Positions 24,938 to 33,720 of a DNA stretch of 64,000 nt are shown one piece after another (within the stretch, counting starts at the first letter, position 1; every line of letters starts with the position of its first letter). The notes below the pieces were generated by a model. That model searched no databases. It was not told the DNA's origin and worked only from the letters and a program-made list of their open reading frames with translations. The translations under genes were made by a program, and so were the position numbers. Location: positions 105,814 through 169,813 of the forward strand of contig JAIUNK010000005.1 in assembly GCA_020161845.1 (NCBI GenBank), given 5' to 3'. The DNA is from Actinomycetota bacterium. GTDB taxonomy: Bacteria; Actinomycetota; Actinomycetes; Actinomycetales; Dermatophilaceae.

Positions 24938-25633
24938 TCAGTCGCGGTCGCGGTCGCGGTCGCGGCGCGGGAGCGGTTGGCAGCGGGCATGCGGTACGGC
25001 GAGCGCCGGGTGCAGCCGCTCCTGTGGTCCCGGCCTCTCGTGGCGGACACCCCCGTCGCTCAGGTCGACCTCCACGTCGATCACGCCAGGCTCCGAGGGG
25101 TGGGTCCGGGTGGGGCCGACGCGCCGCAGCATGGCCAGCGAGGCCGGGTTGTGCGCGGACACCTCGGTCAGCAGATAGGTCACGCCTGGCGGCCGGTGCT
25201 CCACGAGCAGGGGCATCAGCGCGCTCGCGACGCCGCGGCCCTGCCAGTCGTCCTTGACGGTCACCGCGAGATCGGCGGCCTCGGGCAGGTCCTTGTACCG
25301 CAGGATCCGCCCGATCCCGACCGGCTCGGGTCCCTGCGGGGTGGTCACGCCGAGGACGAGCGCGACGTGTTCGACCCCGTCAACGTCGTCGACGAGGTGA
25401 TCGAGCATGGCATTTGTGAGATGCGGCACACTGGCCATGAAACGCAGCCGGCGCGACTGCGGGGACAGCGACTCGTACTCGTGCGCGAGCGTCGAGCGAT
25501 CGTGGGGCCGCAGCGCGCGGACCCAGGCCGCGGTGCCGTCCCGCAGCGTGACAGGCCCGCTGAGCTGCGGCTTCGGGCTGCCTGACGCGGGCTCGGGCGA
25601 CGCAGGCTCGGGTACGGCGGGCTCGTGCGACAT
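24938..25633 (-). CDS. GNAT-family N-acetyltransferase with repetitive termini
   Basis: The 231-residue protein carries a Pro/Glu/Ala repeat at the N-terminus (PEPASPEPAS) and a GNAT core: VTLRDGTAAWVRALRPHDRSTL, FMASVPHLTNAMLDHLVD and the acetyl-CoA loop VKDDWQGRGVASALM. The layout recalls the Pat-type acetyltransferase domain of mycobacteria and relatives, although no cyclic-nucleotide domain is fused. The C-terminus ends RDRDRDRD, encoded by a GTCGCG hexamer array (24941-24964), probably recent slippage. AAGGA lies 9 nt before the ATG at 25633. Confidence 0.82.
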   Translation of the reverse strand: MSHEPAVPEPASPEPASGSPKPQLSGPVTLRDGTAAWVRALRPHDRSTLAHEYESLSPQSRRLRFMASVPHLTNAMLDHLVDDVDGVEHVALVLGVTTPQGPEPVGIGRILRYKDLPEAADLAVTVKDDWQGRGVASALMPLLVEHRPPGVTYLLTEVSAHNPASLAMLRRVGPTRTHPSEPGVIDVEVDLSDGGVRHERPGPQERLHPALAVPHARCQPLPRRDRDRDRD

Positions 25634-25710
25634 CAGGGCCGTCCTTCCGGTGCGTGCCGTCCGGCCCTTGCAGTATCGCCCGAACCCGCCGGGCCCACGC
25701 CGCGATGCCC

Positions 25711-25748
25711 GGCCAGCCATGACCGGCCCGGCCAGCCATGGCCGGCCC
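25711..25748. repeat. 19-bp tandem duplication
   Basis: GGCCAGCCATGACCGGCCC is directly repeated with one mismatch at 25730-25748. It lies in the short gap between the GNAT gene start and the end of ltrA and contains inverted GGCC elements. Confidence 0.75.
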
Positions 25749-25759
25749 GGCGAGGCCGA

Positions 25760-27022
25760 CTACCCCGCGGACGCCCCGCGCTCGGCCAGTCGATCGAGCT
25801 GGTCCCGCTGGTGGCGGTGTCCGAACCACTCATAACCCAGCACCGTCGGCAGCGTCGAGAGCATCAGCACGCCCAGACACAGCGCCGTCGAGAACCCCGC
25901 CCGGGCGAGCAGCACCGACGCCGTCAGGATCGCCGCGGTGCCGGCCAACAACCCGATGTGCCGCACGTCGGCCTCCGGCACGAACCAGGTGTAGACGCCG
26001 AACAGGCCGAGGTAGAAGAGGGCGACCGGCAGGGCCACCGCGCCGATGGCGGTGGCGGCGTCGATCCGCGCCTCACCGGCCAGGACGTAGCCCGCGACGT
26101 GCAGCCCGGCGCCGGTGGCGGCGACGGCCGTGAGCATGATCATGTGTCCGATGCTGAATCCCAGCGAGGCCTCGCGCCGCAGGGTCAGGGCCCGGCCGAA
26201 GTCGACCGTGAAATAGGACCACCAGATCCCGAAGGTCAGCACGATTCCCGCGACGACGACCAGGATCGCGTCCCCGGACCACCCGCCATGCTCGGAGACG
26301 GCGCTGGACAGCGCCGCGACGGTGCCGATCACCCCCTCGCCGAGGGTGATGATGACGAGCAGCGAATAGCGCTCGGCGATGTGGTGCGGATGCCACGGCG
26401 TGCCGTAGCGCCGCTCAAGCCCCATGGGGATGCCGACCTCGACGATCATCAGCACGGCGGCCGCGCCGATGAACACCGCCCACGACGTCCGGGCGACGAG
26501 CAGGACCACCCAGCCGACCTGCACCACCATGACGGTCAGCGCGAAGCGCGTCGCCACCGGCCGATGCGCCGGATCGGCCACCGCCACCCGGATCCACTGG
26601 GCGACCATCGCGACCCGCATCACGACGTACCCGGCCACCATGATCGCGTTGTCCGGGTGCGGGTCGTGCAAGGAGTGGAACAGGGGACTCAGCCCGAGGG
26701 CGAGGATCACGACACCCACCATCTGGACCATCGTGAGCAGCCGATGTAGCCAGTCGTCGGGATCGAATGCCGAGGCGTACCAGCTGAAATTCGTCCACGC
26801 CCAGACGATCGCGAACGCCGCGATGAGGTAGCCCCGGGTGCCCGCCGCGAGGGAACCCTGCGCGATCTCGTGCGCAAACAGCCCGCCGGCCTGCCCGAAG
26901 GCGACCGCGAACGTCAGGTCGTAGAGGAGCTCCAACGGGGTGGCGGTGCGGTGCCGCTCATGGGGATCGCGGCCGCGGACGGGGACCAGGGCGTCCGGGG
27001 CCGCCGCGCTAGGGGTGCTCAC
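25760..27022 (-). CDS. ltrA: Low temperature requirement protein A (LtrA) family membrane protein
   Basis: The 420-residue protein has the LtrA opening ATPLELLYDLTFAVAFGQ (about 25-42) and around ten to twelve hydrophobic segments, with the family motif HIAERYSLLVIITLGEGVIG in the middle. LtrA was named from a Listeria cold-growth mutant; the biochemical role is unknown. The GTG at 27022 is preferred because TACAGT (27035-27030) lies 7 nt upstream, the same layout as trpB2. It is divergent from serC. Confidence 0.88.
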   Translation of the reverse strand: MSTPSAAAPDALVPVRGRDPHERHRTATPLELLYDLTFAVAFGQAGGLFAHEIAQGSLAAGTRGYLIAAFAIVWAWTNFSWYASAFDPDDWLHRLLTMVQMVGVVILALGLSPLFHSLHDPHPDNAIMVAGYVVMRVAMVAQWIRVAVADPAHRPVATRFALTVMVVQVGWVVLLVARTSWAVFIGAAAVLMIVEVGIPMGLERRYGTPWHPHHIAERYSLLVIITLGEGVIGTVAALSSAVSEHGGWSGDAILVVVAGIVLTFGIWWSYFTVDFGRALTLRREASLGFSIGHMIMLTAVAATGAGLHVAGYVLAGEARIDAATAIGAVALPVALFYLGLFGVYTWFVPEADVRHIGLLAGTAAILTASVLLARAGFSTALCLGVLMLSTLPTVLGYEWFGHRHQRDQLDRLAERGASAG

Positions 27023-27130
27023 GGCGGACACTGTACGACGCGCTGTGAGGCCCGTCACGATCGCGATGACCTGCGTCTTGGCAGGCGGCTGCGGCGAATT
27101 GGGCTGCGGGCCGCGTGAAAGAATCGCGCC

Positions 27131-28213
27131 GTGCGCGTCTACAACTTCTCCGCCGGCCCCGCGATGCTCCCGCTGCCCGTTCTGGAGCGGGCCCAGTCCG
27201 AGCTGGTCGACTGGCAGGGCTCCGGAATGTCGGTCACGGAGGTGAGTCACCGCGGCAAGGCCTTCGTCGCCTGCGCCGGCCACGCGGAGCAGATGCTGCG
27301 CACGGTGCTCGGGGTGGGCGACGACTACGCTGTGCTGTTCCTGCAGGGCGGTGCGAGCGGTCAGTTCGCGGCGATCCCGATGAACCTCACCGCGCCGGGC
27401 GATGGCATCGACCTCATCAACACCGGGTCCTGGTCGAAGAAGGCGCTCGCCGAGGCCAAGCGCCAGGAGCTCGACGTCACCGTCGTCGCCGACGAGAAGG
27501 CCTCGAACTACTCAGCCACGCCGGCGCAGGGCTCCTATGCCGTCAGCCCCGGCGCGGCGTACCTGCACTACACCCCCAACGAGACCATCGGCGGCGTCGA
27601 GTTCGGCTACGTCCCGGCCACGGGCGACGTCCCGCTGGTGGCCGACATGTCCTCGACGATCCTGTCGCGGCCCCTCGACGTCGGCCAATTCGGCGTCATC
27701 TATGCCGGGGCGCAGAAGAACATGGGCCCGGCGGGCCTGTGCGTGGTCGTCGTGCGGCGCGATCTGCTCGGCCGGGCCCGGCCGAGCACGCCGTCCATCC
27801 TGGACTGGCAGCAGATGGCCGAGAACGACTCGATGCTCAACACCCCGCCGACCTTCGGGATCTACCTGCTCGGGCTGATCCTGGATTGGGTCGCCGAGAA
27901 CGGCGGCCTGACCGCGATGGGTGAGCGCAACCGGGCGAAGGCGCAGGCGCTGTACGCCGCGATCGACGGCTCGGACTTCTATCGCAATCCCGTGGCGGTC
28001 GACAGCCGCTCGTGGATGAATGTGCCGTTCATTCTGGCGAACCCAGACCTCGACGGCGACTTCCTCGCCCGCGCCGAGGCGGCCGGGCTCACCAACCTCA
28101 AGGGGCACCGGTCCGTCGGCGGGATGCGCGCGAGCATCTACAACGCGATGCCCGCCGAAGGTGTCCAGGCCCTCATCGACTTCATGAAGGAGTTCGAGCG
28201 CACCCGGGCCTGA
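27131..28213 (+). CDS. serC: Phosphoserine aminotransferase
   Basis: The 360-residue PLP enzyme converts 3-phosphohydroxypyruvate and glutamate to phosphoserine. The start VYNFSAGPAMLPLPVLE, the GGAS (LQGGASGQF) phosphate loop near 76, the PLP lysine in YAGAQKNMGPAG (near 198) and the C-terminal HRSVGGMRASIYNAM are all standard. The GTG at 27131 begins the conserved N-terminus. serA follows 21 nt downstream, so the two form a serine-biosynthesis operon. Confidence 0.95.
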   Translation: MRVYNFSAGPAMLPLPVLERAQSELVDWQGSGMSVTEVSHRGKAFVACAGHAEQMLRTVLGVGDDYAVLFLQGGASGQFAAIPMNLTAPGDGIDLINTGSWSKKALAEAKRQELDVTVVADEKASNYSATPAQGSYAVSPGAAYLHYTPNETIGGVEFGYVPATGDVPLVADMSSTILSRPLDVGQFGVIYAGAQKNMGPAGLCVVVVRRDLLGRARPSTPSILDWQQMAENDSMLNTPPTFGIYLLGLILDWVAENGGLTAMGERNRAKAQALYAAIDGSDFYRNPVAVDSRSWMNVPFILANPDLDGDFLARAEAAGLTNLKGHRSVGGMRASIYNAMPAEGVQALIDFMKEFERTRA

Positions 28214-28234
28214 CGGCCCCCGCTCCTGACCGCC

Positions 28235-29419
28235 ATGACTTATCGCATCAAGACCCTCAACGCCATCAGCCCCAGCGGACTGTCGCGGCTGCCGTCGGAC
28301 ACCTACGAGGTCGGCAATGCCGTCGAGGAGCCGCACGCGTTGCTGCTGCGGTCGGCGAGCCTGCACGGCGCGCCGATCCCCGACTCGGTGCTCGCCGTGG
28401 CGCGAGCCGGGGCCGGGACGAACAACATTCCGATCGCGGACTACTCCGCGCGCGGCATCCCGGTGTTCAACACCCCGGGTGCGAACGCCAACGCCGTCAA
28501 GGAACTCGTGCTGGCCGGCGCGCTGATGGGGGCCCGCAATCTGTTCGCGGCGGCGCTGTTCGTGCGCGATCTCGCCGCGGGCGAGGGGGCGATGGACGAG
28601 GCCGAGATGGACCAGGTCGTCGAGGCGAACAAGAAGGCGTACGCCGGGTGGGAGTTGCCGGGTCGCACGCTGGGCGTGGTGGGCCTGGGCGCGATCGGGG
28701 TCCAGGTCGCCAACGCCGGTCTGGCGCTGGGCATGAAAGTGGTGGGCTATGACCCGCAGATCACGGTGCGGCACGCCTGGCAGCTGTCGGCGAGCGTCGA
28801 TCGGGCCGAGTCGATCGACGACGTGTTCCGCGCCGCGGACGTGCTCACCTTGCACCTGCCGCTGATCGAGGCCACGAAGGGCCTGGTCAATACGCAGCGC
28901 CTGGCGATGATGCAGCCCGGGTCGGTGCTGCTCAACTTCGCCCGCGGGGGGATCGTCGACACCGCGGCGGTGGTCGCCTCGCTCGACGCCGGACATCTGC
29001 GCAACTACATCTGCGACTTCCCCGCCCCCGAGTTGAACCGGCACCCGAAGGTGCTGGCCCTGCCGCACCTGGGGGCCTCCACCGCCGAGGCCGAGGACAA
29101 CTGCGCCGCGATGGCCGCCGACGAACTGCGCGACTTCCTGGAGCGCGGCGAGATCAGCAACAGTGTCAACTTCCCCAACGCCCGGCTGCCGCGTTCCGAG
29201 GGGACGACGCGGGTGGTCATCGCCAACAGCAATGTGCCCAACATCGTCGGCCGGGTGACCACGATGGTGGCCGAGTCCGGGCTCAACATCGCCGACATGC
29301 TCAACGCCTCGCGCGGCGACATCGCGGTGACGCTGGTCGACCTCGACAACGGCGTCCCGGCCGATCTGGTCGACCGCATCCGCGGCCTCGACGGCGTGCT
29401 GTCCGCCCGCGTGGTCTAG
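28235..29419 (+). CDS. serA: D-3-phosphoglycerate dehydrogenase with ACT domain
   Basis: The 394-residue enzyme oxidises 3-phosphoglycerate to phosphohydroxypyruvate, the first step of serine synthesis. The NAD site is VVGLGAIGVQVAN (near 148), catalytic Arg in LNFARGGIVD (near 235) and His in LPHLGAST (near 280). A C-terminal ACT domain (about 325-394) matches the short-type SerA subject to serine control. It directly follows serC. The last 4 nt overlap the convergent PIN toxin gene. Confidence 0.93.
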   Translation: MTYRIKTLNAISPSGLSRLPSDTYEVGNAVEEPHALLLRSASLHGAPIPDSVLAVARAGAGTNNIPIADYSARGIPVFNTPGANANAVKELVLAGALMGARNLFAAALFVRDLAAGEGAMDEAEMDQVVEANKKAYAGWELPGRTLGVVGLGAIGVQVANAGLALGMKVVGYDPQITVRHAWQLSASVDRAESIDDVFRAADVLTLHLPLIEATKGLVNTQRLAMMQPGSVLLNFARGGIVDTAAVVASLDAGHLRNYICDFPAPELNRHPKVLALPHLGASTAEAEDNCAAMAADELRDFLERGEISNSVNFPNARLPRSEGTTRVVIANSNVPNIVGRVTTMVAESGLNIADMLNASRGDIAVTLVDLDNGVPADLVDRIRGLDGVLSARVV

Positions 29420-29823
29420 GTCGGTATGCCGCCGGCCGGCAGTGCGCGGGCGACGTCGGTGTGGGTGAAGTCGTCGCCGACGAAGAGGAGCGGTTCCCCG
29501 GTCACGACCGTCAAGGCGTACGCAAAGCAATCGCCATAGGTGAGTCGCGCCGCCGAACCTGATCCTCGCCCGTAACGGCGGTAGGCATGACGGGCGATGC
29601 GGGCCTGATGTTCGGTCACGGGCTCCAGCACCACCTCCAGGGTCTGGAGGATGCGATCGAGTCGCTCCCCGTGGGCCGACGATCGGGCGTCGGCCACGAT
29701 GCACACCTCCAGCCACGTCGCCACGGACATGCGGCACGAAGCATCAGCGGCCGCCGCGAGGACGATGTCGGCCCCGGGTTCGTCCTGGACGATCGCCAAC
29801 AGAGCCGATGAGTCGATGATCAT
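29416..29823 (-). CDS. vapC: PIN-domain toxin (VapC)
   Basis: The 135-residue protein has the PIN acidic residues in MIIDSSALLAI, TWLEVCIV, TYGDCFAYAL and FVGDDFTHTD, a form close to the mycobacterial VapC group with type II ribonuclease activity. It overlaps the antitoxin gene by 4 nt (ATGA). Its end overlaps the end of serA by 4 nt, so the module sits tightly after the serine operon. Confidence 0.92.
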   Translation of the reverse strand: MIIDSSALLAIVQDEPGADIVLAAAADASCRMSVATWLEVCIVADARSSAHGERLDRILQTLEVVLEPVTEHQARIARHAYRRYGRGSGSAARLTYGDCFAYALTVVTGEPLLFVGDDFTHTDVARALPAGGIPT

Positions 29824-30089
29824 CGGGGCAAGCCGGTCGACTCGTCGTACAGGTCGTCCGGAGCCGTGATCTCGGGCGCGTCGTGGCCGGGATCAGCGAC
29901 GTAGAGCGCTACCTGGGCGCGCACCTGATCGATCTTCGCCGCGGTTCGCTGCCCCCGGGGGTCGGCGCCATAGGTCGCCAACAGTCTCTCCAAGGCCTCC
30001 TCGATCGCGCCGGTCTGCGACTTCCCGGTGATCGCCGCTGCCTGTCGGGCCAAGTCGTGAACCCGGGCGTTCTTGATGTTGAGGCTCAT
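29820..30089 (-). CDS. vapB: VapB-type antitoxin (PSK family)
   Basis: The 89-residue protein begins MSLNIKNARVHDLARQAAAITGKSQTGAIEEALERLL, the N-terminal DNA-binding domain of Rv0623-like VapB antitoxins, and has an acidic C-terminal toxin-neutralising tail. TAGAGT (30101-30096) lies 6 nt before the ATG, suggesting a leaderless message, and it abuts a large inverted repeat that is the probable autoregulatory operator. Confidence 0.9.
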   Translation of the reverse strand: MSLNIKNARVHDLARQAAAITGKSQTGAIEEALERLLATYGADPRGQRTAAKIDQVRAQVALYVADPGHDAPEITAPDDLYDESTGLPR

Positions 30090-30095
30090 GGCCGA

Positions 30096-30154
30096 ACTCT
30101 ACCCATCTACCCACTCAGATTGGTAGATGGGTGTATGAGCACTCCACGGAGTGC
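30096..30154 (-). promoter_or_regulatory. vapB promoter with 11-bp inverted-repeat operator
   Basis: Perfect arms ACCCATCTACC (30101-30111) and GGTAGATGGGT (30122-30132) are separated by 10 bp. The left arm starts at the first base of the -10 box TAGAGT. A second smaller inverted repeat, GCACTC-N4-GAGTGC, is at 30139-30154. Both suit antitoxin-complex binding. Confidence 0.65.
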
Positions 30155-30197
30155 GATCCACCCGCGCCGTCTGACCCAACGATCAGGCCAGAAGTAT

Positions 30198-30229
30198 GGC
30201 TACCCAACGGCTAGTTTGTTGGCTATTCT
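30198..30229 (+). promoter_or_regulatory. Promoter of the relBE-type module with three GGCTA direct repeats
   Basis: GGCTA occurs at 30198, 30209 and 30221, one per helical turn. The last copy runs into the -10 box TATTCT (30224-30229), 6 nt before the antitoxin ATG. CCAAC...GTTGG dyads overlap the same stretch. An operator role is inferred from position. Confidence 0.45.
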
Positions 30230-30235
30230 CGGGGT

Positions 30236-30514
30236 ATGCGTAGCGTTTCGTTGTCCGAGGCCAAGGACAAGCTCTCTGGTCTCATCGATGATGTCGACCA
30301 GACCCATGAGATCGTGACGATCACCCGGCACGGGCGCCCGGCTGCAGTACTGATGTCGGCTGACGACCTCGAGTCGCTCCACGAAACGATGTATTGGCTG
30401 AGCCGGACCGGACTTCGGGAGACCATCGCCGAGGCGGAGCAGGCTGTTTCCGTTGGCGACACGGTCACCAGCGCGGAGCTGCGCCGTGAACTCGGGTTGC
30501 CCGACGCGTCGTGA
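30236..30514 (+). CDS. Phd/YefM-family antitoxin
   Basis: The 92-residue protein has the Phd/YefM start MRSVSLSEAKDKLSGLIDDV, followed by VTITRHGRPAAVLMSADDLESL, which forms the DNA-binding and dimerisation domain. The C-terminal tail (RETIAEAEQAVSVGD...) is the toxin-binding part. The toxin gene begins 1 nt after the stop. The ATG is 6 nt from the -10 box, so probably leaderless. Confidence 0.92.
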   Translation: MRSVSLSEAKDKLSGLIDDVDQTHEIVTITRHGRPAAVLMSADDLESLHETMYWLSRTGLRETIAEAEQAVSVGDTVTSAELRRELGLPDAS

Positions 30515-30515
30515 G

Positions 30516-30779
30516 ATGTCGCACCACGTCGAGTGGACTCCGCCGGCCCGTCGTGACATGGCGCGACTGCCCGCCAAAGTCGCCCTGGCGGTGCTCACCT
30601 ATGTGGATCACCGGCTAGCCAGCAACCCGCTCCGGCTGAGCAAGCCCCTCACCGGGGATCTGTCCCACCTGCGCAGCGCCCGAAACGGTGATTACCGGAT
30701 GCTGATAGAGGTCACGCGCAACGACCCGGTAGTGCGGATCGTGCACGTCGATCATCGCGCTCACGCGTACCGGAGGTAG
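30516..30779 (+). CDS. relE: RelE/ParE-family toxin
   Basis: The 87-residue basic protein has the RelE fold pattern: VEWTPPARRDMARLPAKVALAVLTYVDHRL, then NPLRLSKPLTGDLSHLRSARNGDYRMLIEV and VRIVHVDHRAHAYRR at the C-terminus. The conserved Arg and Tyr residues of RelE mRNA interferases are present (GDYRMLIE, HAYR). It is coupled to the Phd/YefM antitoxin gene with a 1-nt gap. Confidence 0.92.
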   Translation: MSHHVEWTPPARRDMARLPAKVALAVLTYVDHRLASNPLRLSKPLTGDLSHLRSARNGDYRMLIEVTRNDPVVRIVHVDHRAHAYRR

Positions 30780-30863
30780 CGATCGCCTCGCCTCAGCTCC
30801 CGGTTCGGCAGGCAGCTCCCTGGGACCGCGCGCGTGCGTACGTGTCTGCACGAGGCGGAGCCG

Positions 30864-32336
30864 TCAGTCGGTCAGCAGGTAGGCCACTGCGTCGGCCGCG
30901 GAGTACGAGCCGTGGCCGTCGCGCAACAGCCTTGCCACCGGCTCGAGGTCGGCGCCGACCGTCACCAACGCCGGCTCGCGGTCGGCGCCCCGGCGCTGCG
31001 GCATGCCACAGGCAGCAAACAGGGCGTTGCACAGGCACACTCGGCCATCCCGATTGGCGGCCCGGCCGCCCTTGCGCAGGTAGACCCCCTCCGGCTCGGC
31101 CGGGCAGCGGTAGTCCACCCGGCCCTCATCGGTGAGATAGGCCGAGCGCAGGAAGCCGAGGTCGCACACGGGCCGACGGGCGGCGACGGCCGCGGGGTCG
31201 GTCCAGGTGCCGGGCAACTCGGCGACCCGGAACGGGAAGCCCGTGGGGGAGACCCGCCAGTCGGCGCGAACCTGCAGGTCATCGTCCATCACCCGGCGCC
31301 TGATTTGGTCTTTCAGGGTGGTCGCCAACCCGGACTCGTCGCTCACGGCGAACACGGTCCCGGCTTGCACCCCGGCGGCACCGAGCGCCAGCGCACGGCG
31401 TACCGCCTGCGGGCTCGCGCACGCCCCGGCCACCCACACCGGCAACCCGAGCGCCACGATCCGGGCGATGTCGACCTCGTCGCGGGCCCCGTAGACCGGC
31501 TGGCCGATCGTGTCGACCGCGCGCGGGCCGCGCGGCGGGGCGTTGTGCCCGCCGGCCAGCGGTCCCTCGACGACGAACCCGTCGGGCCGCCAGCGCGGGT
31601 CGGCGGCCAGCGCTTCCGCCAGGTCCACGGAGGCGACGATGGCCAGCACCTGGGGCATTGACAGCGGGGCCCGGCCGGGGCCGGTCGGGGATGGCGGGAC
31701 GATGTCCTGCGGCTCGAAGACCACCTGCAGGTCGGAGCGGGCCCCGACGATGCGGACGTCGAGGGCGGCGCGCTCGTGCCGGGCCAGGGTGCGCACCAGC
31801 TCCGGGATGTCGGCGGGGTTGCCCGCGCCCACGCAGACGTAGTCGACCCCGGCGAGCAGCGCGCCGTAGCAGGAGGCGGGCAGCGGCAGGTCGATCTTGT
31901 GCAGGTAGTTGATCCCCACCACGCCGTCGTGGCCCTCCTTGGCCAGGAAGACCTCGACGAAGTTGGCGGCGACGGTGAGTTCCTGCAGCGCGCGGGCGGA
32001 GGCGACGGTGTGGCGCAGGACGGGCCGGTACGGCGTGTCGGGGGCGATCCCGCCCTCGACGAAGTAGGTGTCGAGGATGCGCAGCGCGATCTGCGGGTCG
32101 GGGAACGCGGCGAGGGCGCGGCGGACGTGCCCGCCGGGGTCGCCGTCCTGCAACCGCCGGGCGCAGACCACGTCGAGGGCGGTGCCCGAGACGACGCCGA
32201 GCTGCCCGGTGCGCGCCACGGCGCGGGCCAGGGCCCAGCCGGAGATCGCCGTCCCCATCCCGCCCTGCACGATCCGGGGCGGGGTGCCGACGCGCGCCGC
32301 CCTGTCGCTGCGCTGGTCCTCGATGGTGATGCTCAT
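30864..32336 (-). CDS. Nitronate monooxygenase / FMN-dependent PfaD-like oxidoreductase
   Basis: The 490-residue protein belongs to the 2-nitropropane dioxygenase/enoyl-reductase TIM-barrel family. VQGGMGTAISGWALARAVARTG opens the FMN-binding region, VDYVCVGAGNPADIPEL and GPLAGGHNAPPRGP follow, and ALALGAAGVQAGTVFAVSDESG is the phosphate-binding end of the barrel. A C-terminal extension carries Cys-rich CRCPAEPEG and CLCNALFAACG segments, as in longer PfaD-like members. The true substrate is unknown. It is divergent from a PucR-type regulator 126 nt away. Confidence 0.82.
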   Translation of the reverse strand: MSITIEDQRSDRAARVGTPPRIVQGGMGTAISGWALARAVARTGQLGVVSGTALDVVCARRLQDGDPGGHVRRALAAFPDPQIALRILDTYFVEGGIAPDTPYRPVLRHTVASARALQELTVAANFVEVFLAKEGHDGVVGINYLHKIDLPLPASCYGALLAGVDYVCVGAGNPADIPELVRTLARHERAALDVRIVGARSDLQVVFEPQDIVPPSPTGPGRAPLSMPQVLAIVASVDLAEALAADPRWRPDGFVVEGPLAGGHNAPPRGPRAVDTIGQPVYGARDEVDIARIVALGLPVWVAGACASPQAVRRALALGAAGVQAGTVFAVSDESGLATTLKDQIRRRVMDDDLQVRADWRVSPTGFPFRVAELPGTWTDPAAVAARRPVCDLGFLRSAYLTDEGRVDYRCPAEPEGVYLRKGGRAANRDGRVCLCNALFAACGMPQRRGADREPALVTVGADLEPVARLLRDGHGSYSAADAVAYLLTD

Positions 32337-32462
32337 GCCGACCGCCTGGCTTCCGGGTCCTCGCTGGGAGTGTTGATGCTTTGAGTCTGAACCGGATTGA
32401 CGTCCGGTCCTAGCAGCCTGGGCACGGAGTCGCGGCCGTGGAACTATCAGGGGGTGACAACG

Positions 32463-33683
32463 ATGACCGATCGGCCCTGGGCTGGGATCGCCCCGGATAT
32501 GGCCGACGTGCTAAGGCCGGCCCTGGCGACGGCGGTGGATCGCAGCATCGAGAACATCACCCACCGCTACCCGGAACTGGGGGCGGACATCGCGGGCCGG
32601 TACGGCGTGGCGCTTCGCAAGGGCATCGAGGACGCTCTGTCGCGCTTCCTGGACCTGCTCGGCTCGGACCTTCCGCCGCTGGACACCGAGCTGACCGCGT
32701 CGTTCGCGTCGTTCGGCGCTCGAGAGGACCGGCGCGGGCGCAGCCTGGAGACCCTGCTGGCCGCCTATCGGGACGGCGCCCGGGTGGCCTGGCAGGTGTT
32801 CTCGGGTGCGGCGCTGGATCGCGAAGTTTCCCGGGTGGCGCTGGCGACGCTCGCCGAGGCGATCTTCGTCTACATCGACGAGCTGTCCTCGGCCAGCGCG
32901 CTGGGGTTCGCCCAGGCCCAGCTGCGGCATGCCTCCGAGCGGGACCTGGCGCGGCGGGAGCTGGCGAGTGCCCTGCTGGCCGGGGAGGCGGGCACGCACG
33001 CGCCCAGGGTCCGCGAGTTGGCCGGGCGGGCGGGGTGGCGGCTGCCGACCCGTGTCGCGGTGGCCGTGCTGGCGACGCGGGGCGTCGACGCGCGGCCGCC
33101 GATCCTGCACCCGGAGATCCTGGTCGTCGACCGCGGCGACGAGGTGCAGGGGATCATTCCCGACGTGGCGATCCCCGGCCTGGCCCGGCAGTTTGCCTCG
33201 ATCGCCGGTGCCGGGGGCGCCGTCGGCGACTTGCCGATGCGGGTGTTCGTCGGCACCGTGCGGACCCTGGGCGAGGCCCCACTGTCCCTGGCCCACGCCC
33301 AGGCCCTGCGCCGGCTCGCCGACCGCGGCCTCCTGGGCGAAGTCGGGCCGGTGGTGACGGCGGCCCGACACCTCGTCGCGCTGGTGCTGCACGCCGACCG
33401 AAGCCTGGCCGAGCACCTGGTGGCGCAGGAGCTCGCGCCGCTGGAACCGGTGCCACCGGCGCGGCGCGAGATCCTGGCGACCACCCTGCTGTGCTGGCTG
33501 GGTCAGCACGGCGACCGGGCGGCGACGAGCCGGGCCTTGGGCATCCATCCGCAGACGGTCAGCTACCGGCTCGGGGAGCTGCGGCGCCTGTTCGGCGCCG
33601 GCCTGGACGACCCGGCGCGCCGGCTGGCCCTGCACATGGCCCTGGCGGCGGGTCCGCAGGTGGCGGACGATCCCGCCCAGTGA
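32463..33683 (+). CDS. PucR/CdaR-type transcriptional regulator
   Basis: The 406-residue protein has a helical N-terminal RsbRD-like region (about 1-165) and a PucR-type C-terminal helix-turn-helix in TLLCWLGQHGDRAATSRALGIHPQTVSYRLGELRRLFG without a recognised small-molecule domain in between. PucR-type regulators usually activate nearby catabolic or transport genes. GGGGG lies 9 nt before the ATG at 32463. It is divergent from the nitronate monooxygenase and convergent with the tryptophanase operon, so either could be its target. Confidence 0.85.
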   Translation: MTDRPWAGIAPDMADVLRPALATAVDRSIENITHRYPELGADIAGRYGVALRKGIEDALSRFLDLLGSDLPPLDTELTASFASFGAREDRRGRSLETLLAAYRDGARVAWQVFSGAALDREVSRVALATLAEAIFVYIDELSSASALGFAQAQLRHASERDLARRELASALLAGEAGTHAPRVRELAGRAGWRLPTRVAVAVLATRGVDARPPILHPEILVVDRGDEVQGIIPDVAIPGLARQFASIAGAGGAVGDLPMRVFVGTVRTLGEAPLSLAHAQALRRLADRGLLGEVGPVVTAARHLVALVLHADRSLAEHLVAQELAPLEPVPPARREILATTLLCWLGQHGDRAATSRALGIHPQTVSYRLGELRRLFGAGLDDPARRLALHMALAAGPQVADDPAQ

Positions 33684-33720
33684 CGCCCGGGTTTGGGCGC
33701 CACGTGCCGGGCCCGCCGGT

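Noticed and set aside
27512-29737. 741-codon minus-strand frame opposite serC-serA
   Set aside because: No domain likeness; His/Arg/Gly-rich composition typical of antisense shadows of GC-rich genes.
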